A stretch of 64,000 nt of DNA, taken from NCBI GenBank assembly GCA_051252095.1, contig JBPOFK010000002.1, positions 62,001 to 126,000 of the forward strand, given 5' to 3'. A model generated the notes under the pieces. That model saw nothing but the letters and a program-made list of their open reading frames with translations, searched no databases and had not been told where the DNA came from. The position numbers were made by a program, and so were the translations under genes. Below, piece by piece: positions 61,367-64,000 of this stretch. Source of the stretch: GCA-2401735 sp051252095. GTDB lineage: Bacteria > Pseudomonadota > Gammaproteobacteria > Burkholderiales > Methylophilaceae. Position 1 is the stretch's first letter. Each line of letters starts with the position of its first letter.

Positions 61367-61786
61367 ATGCAGCAATTTACACATACACTACAAGTAAACG
61401 CGCAAGGTCGCAGGCTTTATGATATTACGCAGCAAGTTGTGGACTGGACAGGTCAGCATGCACTTGATACAGGTTTACTAACACTCTACATACAGCATAC
61501 CTCTGCAAGTTTATTAATCAATGAAAATTACGACCGAGATGTTTTGGTTGATATGGAGGCGTTTTTTAAACGACTGGTGCCAGACGGTGATCCATTGTTT
61601 ATTCATACTGCAGAGGGTCCTGATGATATGCCAGCGCATATGCGCTCTGCGCTCACACAAACAAGTCTATCTATTCCAGTAACAGAAGGGAAACTTGCCT
61701 TAGGGCAGTGGCAGGGCATTTTTTTATATGAGCATCGGTATATGGCAGCTACTAGACGGATTGTCATGCATCTTCTTGGGGGTTAG
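61367..61786 (+). CDS. YjbQ family protein (secondary thiamine-phosphate synthase type)
   Basis: The 139-residue product shows the YjbQ/UPF0047 pattern: GLLTLYIQHTSASLLINENYDRDVLVDME in parts, HTAEGPDDMPAHMRS and LALGQWQGIFLYEHR. The His and Asp residues form a putative active or metal site. Some members have weak thiamine-phosphate synthase activity, but the physiological role is unresolved. It stands alone, divergent from the frameshifted regulator. Confidence 0.9.
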   Translation: MQQFTHTLQVNAQGRRLYDITQQVVDWTGQHALDTGLLTLYIQHTSASLLINENYDRDVLVDMEAFFKRLVPDGDPLFIHTAEGPDDMPAHMRSALTQTSLSIPVTEGKLALGQWQGIFLYEHRYMAATRRIVMHLLGG

Positions 61787-61988
61787 GCTTCACATTTGTT
61801 GTAGAGTAATTCGTAGGTGGGTTAGGTTTTTCTTAATCAATAGCGAAAGTTGCTGCAAAATTCCAACAAAACCAAACGGTTTTGTAGCTAAAATGCTTAA
61901 TTTTTTAGTTAGCGTTGTCAAATGACCAGAGTTTTGTTATTGTTTTGCGGGGAGTAGTAGTTTTTTTATAGTTTTTGGGAGAAGATGA

Positions 61989-62222
61989 ATGAAAGTAACA
62001 TACAAGTTTTTATTGCCTGCTTTACTAGCTGGTTTTTTATTAGGTGGATGTGCTGAAAAAGACGCTTCAACACCTGCGGACGAAGCAATGCCAGAAGCGT
62101 CTGAAGCAATGCCAGAAGCAATGCCAGAAGCATCTGAAGAAGCCGCTGAGTCAGCATCAGATGAGCCAGGTGGTTATGTGCCAACTGATGACGAACGTAT
62201 CCCAGGTGAGACACGTCCTTAA
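61989..62222 (+). CDS. Tiny acidic repeat lipoprotein
   Basis: The 77-residue product has a lipoprotein signal (LLAGFLLGGCAEK), an acidic stretch built from EAMPEAS-like units (~31-55), and a short tail GGYVPTDDERIPGE. Several near-identical DNA units (GAAGCAATGCCA and variants) are visible, so the repeat number may vary between strains. A GGGAGAAG ribosome binding site precedes the ATG. The function is unknown. Confidence 0.75.
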   Translation: MKVTYKFLLPALLAGFLLGGCAEKDASTPADEAMPEASEAMPEAMPEASEEAAESASDEPGGYVPTDDERIPGETRP

Positions 62223-62242
62223 GCACTGCTTTTTGTAGAAAT

Positions 62243-62272
62243 AAAAAACGCACATTAATGTGCGTTTTTTTT
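62243..62272. terminator. Bidirectional terminator after the repeat lipoprotein gene
   Basis: A perfect hairpin with arms AAAAAACGCACAT / ATGTGCGTTTTTT is followed by further T. It sits between the lipoprotein gene and the convergent envC-like gene. Confidence 0.92.
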
Positions 62273-62303
62273 CGCGTTAATGCTATGGCATAGAAACCAT
62301 CAT

Positions 62304-63536
62304 TTAACGAAGCGAGCTCCATTTCAATGGGTCGAATGGAATGCTCTTATTCCGTAGTTCATAGTATACGCCATGGCTTTGGTTGCCGCCGGTATTGCCT
62401 ACTTGCGCAATCGTGTCCCCCGCTGTGACATCCTCACCCACATTTTTCAATATTGTTTGATTGTTGCCGTATAAACTCATATAGCCACTACCATGATCGA
62501 TAATGATTAAGTTGCCGAAGCCGCGCATCCATTCGGCAAATACCACGCGACCGCTTGCAACTGACTTAACAGAAGCGCCCTCATCTGCACGTATAAAAAG
62601 TCCCTTCCAAGTGAGGCCACCATCTTTGCGTTTGTTGCCAAAGCGGTTCATCAATTCTCCAATAACCGGCAACTTGAGCTTACCTTTCAGTGAAACAAAC
62701 TTTTTACCTGCATAACGATTGTCGGGCGTTTCCTGATTTTTAGCGATGCTCGTTGATGTTTCTTTCTTTGTCGCTTGCTGCTGTTGTTTTTGTTTGGTAA
62801 TTCTAGCTAACTTTTTAACTAAATCAGAAAGACGTTTTTCATCACGCTTAAGTTTTTTAATTTGGCCTCTCTGCTCTGCGATTTCTTTGGATAATTTTTT
62901 GAGAACAACTTTCTTTTCAGATTTTTCTTTTTCTAATATTTCATGTTCTTTTTCTTGTTGCTCCTTAAGTGCTACCACTTTTTGCAAAGCTTCAGTTGTT
63001 TTGGTATCTAGCACTTTAATCTCGTCTAGATTGCTTTGCATGTTATCGATTAGTTTTGTGTGTGCTTGACCAATATAAGATTGGTATCTCAGATCTCTTG
63101 TAATTTGACTAGGGCTTTTGCTTTCAAGGATGAGTCTTGTATAGCTTTGATTCCCATGTATATATTGCTGGTACAGCAATGCACTTAGCTTTTTTTGCTG
63201 TTTTTCTAATTGTTCATTGATCGTCTGGGATTCTTTTTTGAGCGTGCTAAGTTTCAATTCATTTTGTTTTTGTGCTTGTTTGATTTCATACAGCTTTTTA
63301 TTCGTGGCACTAATTGCGGTTTCTGATTTTTTAAGCGCATCCGTTACATCATCCTGTTTGGCTTTCGTTTGATTTAGCTTTTTCTCAATTGTGTTTATTT
63401 TTTTCTTAATGCCGCTAATATCTTTTTTTGCAGCATCAGTTTTTTGATCGGCAAAGCTTACACTTTGACCAAAAAGAAGAGGCAATATGGCCAGACAAAA
63501 AAAGCATTGTCGAGAGAGTCTCAATGGTAACTGCAA
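62304..63536 (-). CDS. envC: EnvC-type murein hydrolase activator (degenerate M23 domain)
   Basis: EnvC activates the amidases AmiA/AmiB at the septum. The 410-residue product has a signal peptide, a long coiled coil (~30-260) and a C-terminal LytM domain (~290-408). The first zinc-ligand motif is absent (GGLTWKGLFIR) and the HxH motif reads HGVYYE, so the domain is non-catalytic, as in EnvC. It starts at a TTG (63536) 14 bp after gpmI; no nearby ATG fits the signal peptide. gpmI-envC pairing is usual in proteobacteria. Confidence 0.88.
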   Translation of the reverse strand: MQLPLRLSRQCFFCLAILPLLFGQSVSFADQKTDAAKKDISGIKKKINTIEKKLNQTKAKQDDVTDALKKSETAISATNKKLYEIKQAQKQNELKLSTLKKESQTINEQLEKQQKKLSALLYQQYIHGNQSYTRLILESKSPSQITRDLRYQSYIGQAHTKLIDNMQSNLDEIKVLDTKTTEALQKVVALKEQQEKEHEILEKEKSEKKVVLKKLSKEIAEQRGQIKKLKRDEKRLSDLVKKLARITKQKQQQQATKKETSTSIAKNQETPDNRYAGKKFVSLKGKLKLPVIGELMNRFGNKRKDGGLTWKGLFIRADEGASVKSVASGRVVFAEWMRGFGNLIIIDHGSGYMSLYGNNQTILKNVGEDVTAGDTIAQVGNTGGNQSHGVYYELRNKSIPFDPLKWSSLR

Positions 63537-63550
63537 TTAACTACACACCC

Positions 63551-64000
63551 TTAAGCATCATGTTGAAATGAAATTAAGTTCTTGCCTGTCATTTCAACTG
63601 GTTGTGGGACGCCCATCATGTTAAGAAGTGTTGGTGCCAGGTCTGACAGTGCGCCATCTTTCGCAAGTGTAGCTTTTCGGCCTACATAGATTAAAGGGAC
63701 TAAGTTAGTGGTGTGTTGCGTATGTGGCTGGTTATTTTTATAGTCTTGCATTAATTCAGCATTACCATGATCAGCGGTAATAATCACTTCGCCACCTATG
63801 CCTTGCATTGCTTCAACCACGCGGCCAATGCAAGTGTCTAATGTCTCTACTGCTTTAATGGCAGCGTCTAGATAACCTGTGTGACCAACCATGTCGCAGT
63901 TAGCATAATTGCAGATAATCGCATCATATTTTTTTGATTGTATGGCTTCAACTAACCTGTCTGTGACTTCCACAGCACTCATTTCAGGTTGTAAGTCGTA
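63551..64000 (-). CDS. gpmI: 2,3-bisphosphoglycerate-independent phosphoglycerate mutase, C-terminal part
   Basis: The frame enters from the window edge (YDLQPEMSAVEVTDRL, matching the family's YDLKPEMSA) and runs 149 codons. It includes the metal-site motifs NCDMVGHTG (Asp, His) and VIITADHGNAE (Asp, His), which bind manganese. The enzyme interconverts 3- and 2-phosphoglycerate. The start lies outside the window; an internal ATG at 63982 is not the real start. Confidence 0.95.
   Translation of the reverse strand, partial: YDLQPEMSAVEVTDRLVEAIQSKKYDAIICNYANCDMVGHTGYLDAAIKAVETLDTCIGRVVEAMQGIGGEVIITADHGNAELMQDYKNNQPHTQHTTNLVPLIYVGRKATLAKDGALSDLAPTLLNMMGVPQPVEMTGKNLISFQHDA

Noticed and set aside
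62044..62238. Alternative frame over the repeat lipoprotein (KQCQK repeats)
   Set aside because: A shadow of the same DNA repeat; it lacks a signal peptide and ribosome binding site.
1..64000. CRISPR arrays, tRNA or rRNA genes, insertion sequences, prophage
   Set aside because: None recognised on reading the intergenic regions; a tRNAscan or similar search was not possible.

Overview
The window looks like chromosomal DNA of a moderately AT-rich beta-proteobacterial methylotroph, most likely Methylophilaceae (Methylotenera/Methylophilus-like). This is inferred from a PQQ methanol dehydrogenase of the lanthanide (XoxF) type with its assembly genes, from the beta-proteobacterial order pilD-coaE-zapD-yacG, and from a PEP-CTERM protein. 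No 16S rRNA gene is present to confirm the taxonomy.

Layout. 1-22.6 kb is mostly housekeeping: a partial L,D-transpeptidase and its TPR partner, cysS, argJ, a DUF815 ATPase and mutT, a PCu(A)C copper chaperone, yacG-zapD-coaE-pilD, ispB, rplU-rpmA-obgE-proB, purEK, an S20 protein with an extra helix-hairpin-helix domain, murJ-ribF-ileS-lspA, and a YedY-like molybdoprotein. 22.6-24.8 kb is a small accessory patch: a PEP-CTERM protein with a hemagglutinin-like domain, three copies of a ~26-bp palindromic repeat, a gene remnant, and a yefM-yoeB toxin-antitoxin pair with a 15-bp inverted-repeat operator.

24.8-46.7 kb is one functional block for periplasmic methanol oxidation. It holds a MoxY/MoxX-type two-component system, a Sel1 protein, a TonB-dependent receptor, a second NarL-type two-component system, xoxF, a xoxJ-type binding protein fused to ankyrin repeats, a XoxG-type cytochrome c, two beta-propeller proteins, two MxaD-like SRPBCC proteins, a fused SoxYZ-like carrier, and a complete mxaRSACKL set. 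No mxaF, mxaG or mxaI is present in the window, so the assembly genes classically tied to the calcium enzyme sit next to the lanthanide enzyme. Six copies of a TAGGA-N5-TCCYA-like palindrome lie in front of moxY, the receptor, xoxF, xoxG, the second propeller gene and mxaR, and nearly define the block as a regulon.

47.7-53.9 kb is a probable metal (copper?) uptake island: a DUF2946 protein with a possibly leaderless start, a small XRE regulator, a TonB receptor, a copper-uptake-associated protein, a PepSY membrane protein and a sialidase-fold protein. 54-64 kb returns to general functions: an exonuclease, heat-shock clpB with a sigma-32-like promoter, a Sel1/lytic transglycosylase, a REC-EAL-REC phosphodiesterase with a frameshifted REC-Hpt partner, a YjbQ protein, a tiny repeat-bearing lipoprotein, an EnvC-type murein hydrolase activator and the 3' end of gpmI.

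No tRNA, rRNA, CRISPR array, insertion sequence or replication origin was recognised. All family calls are from reading motifs; no database search was run.
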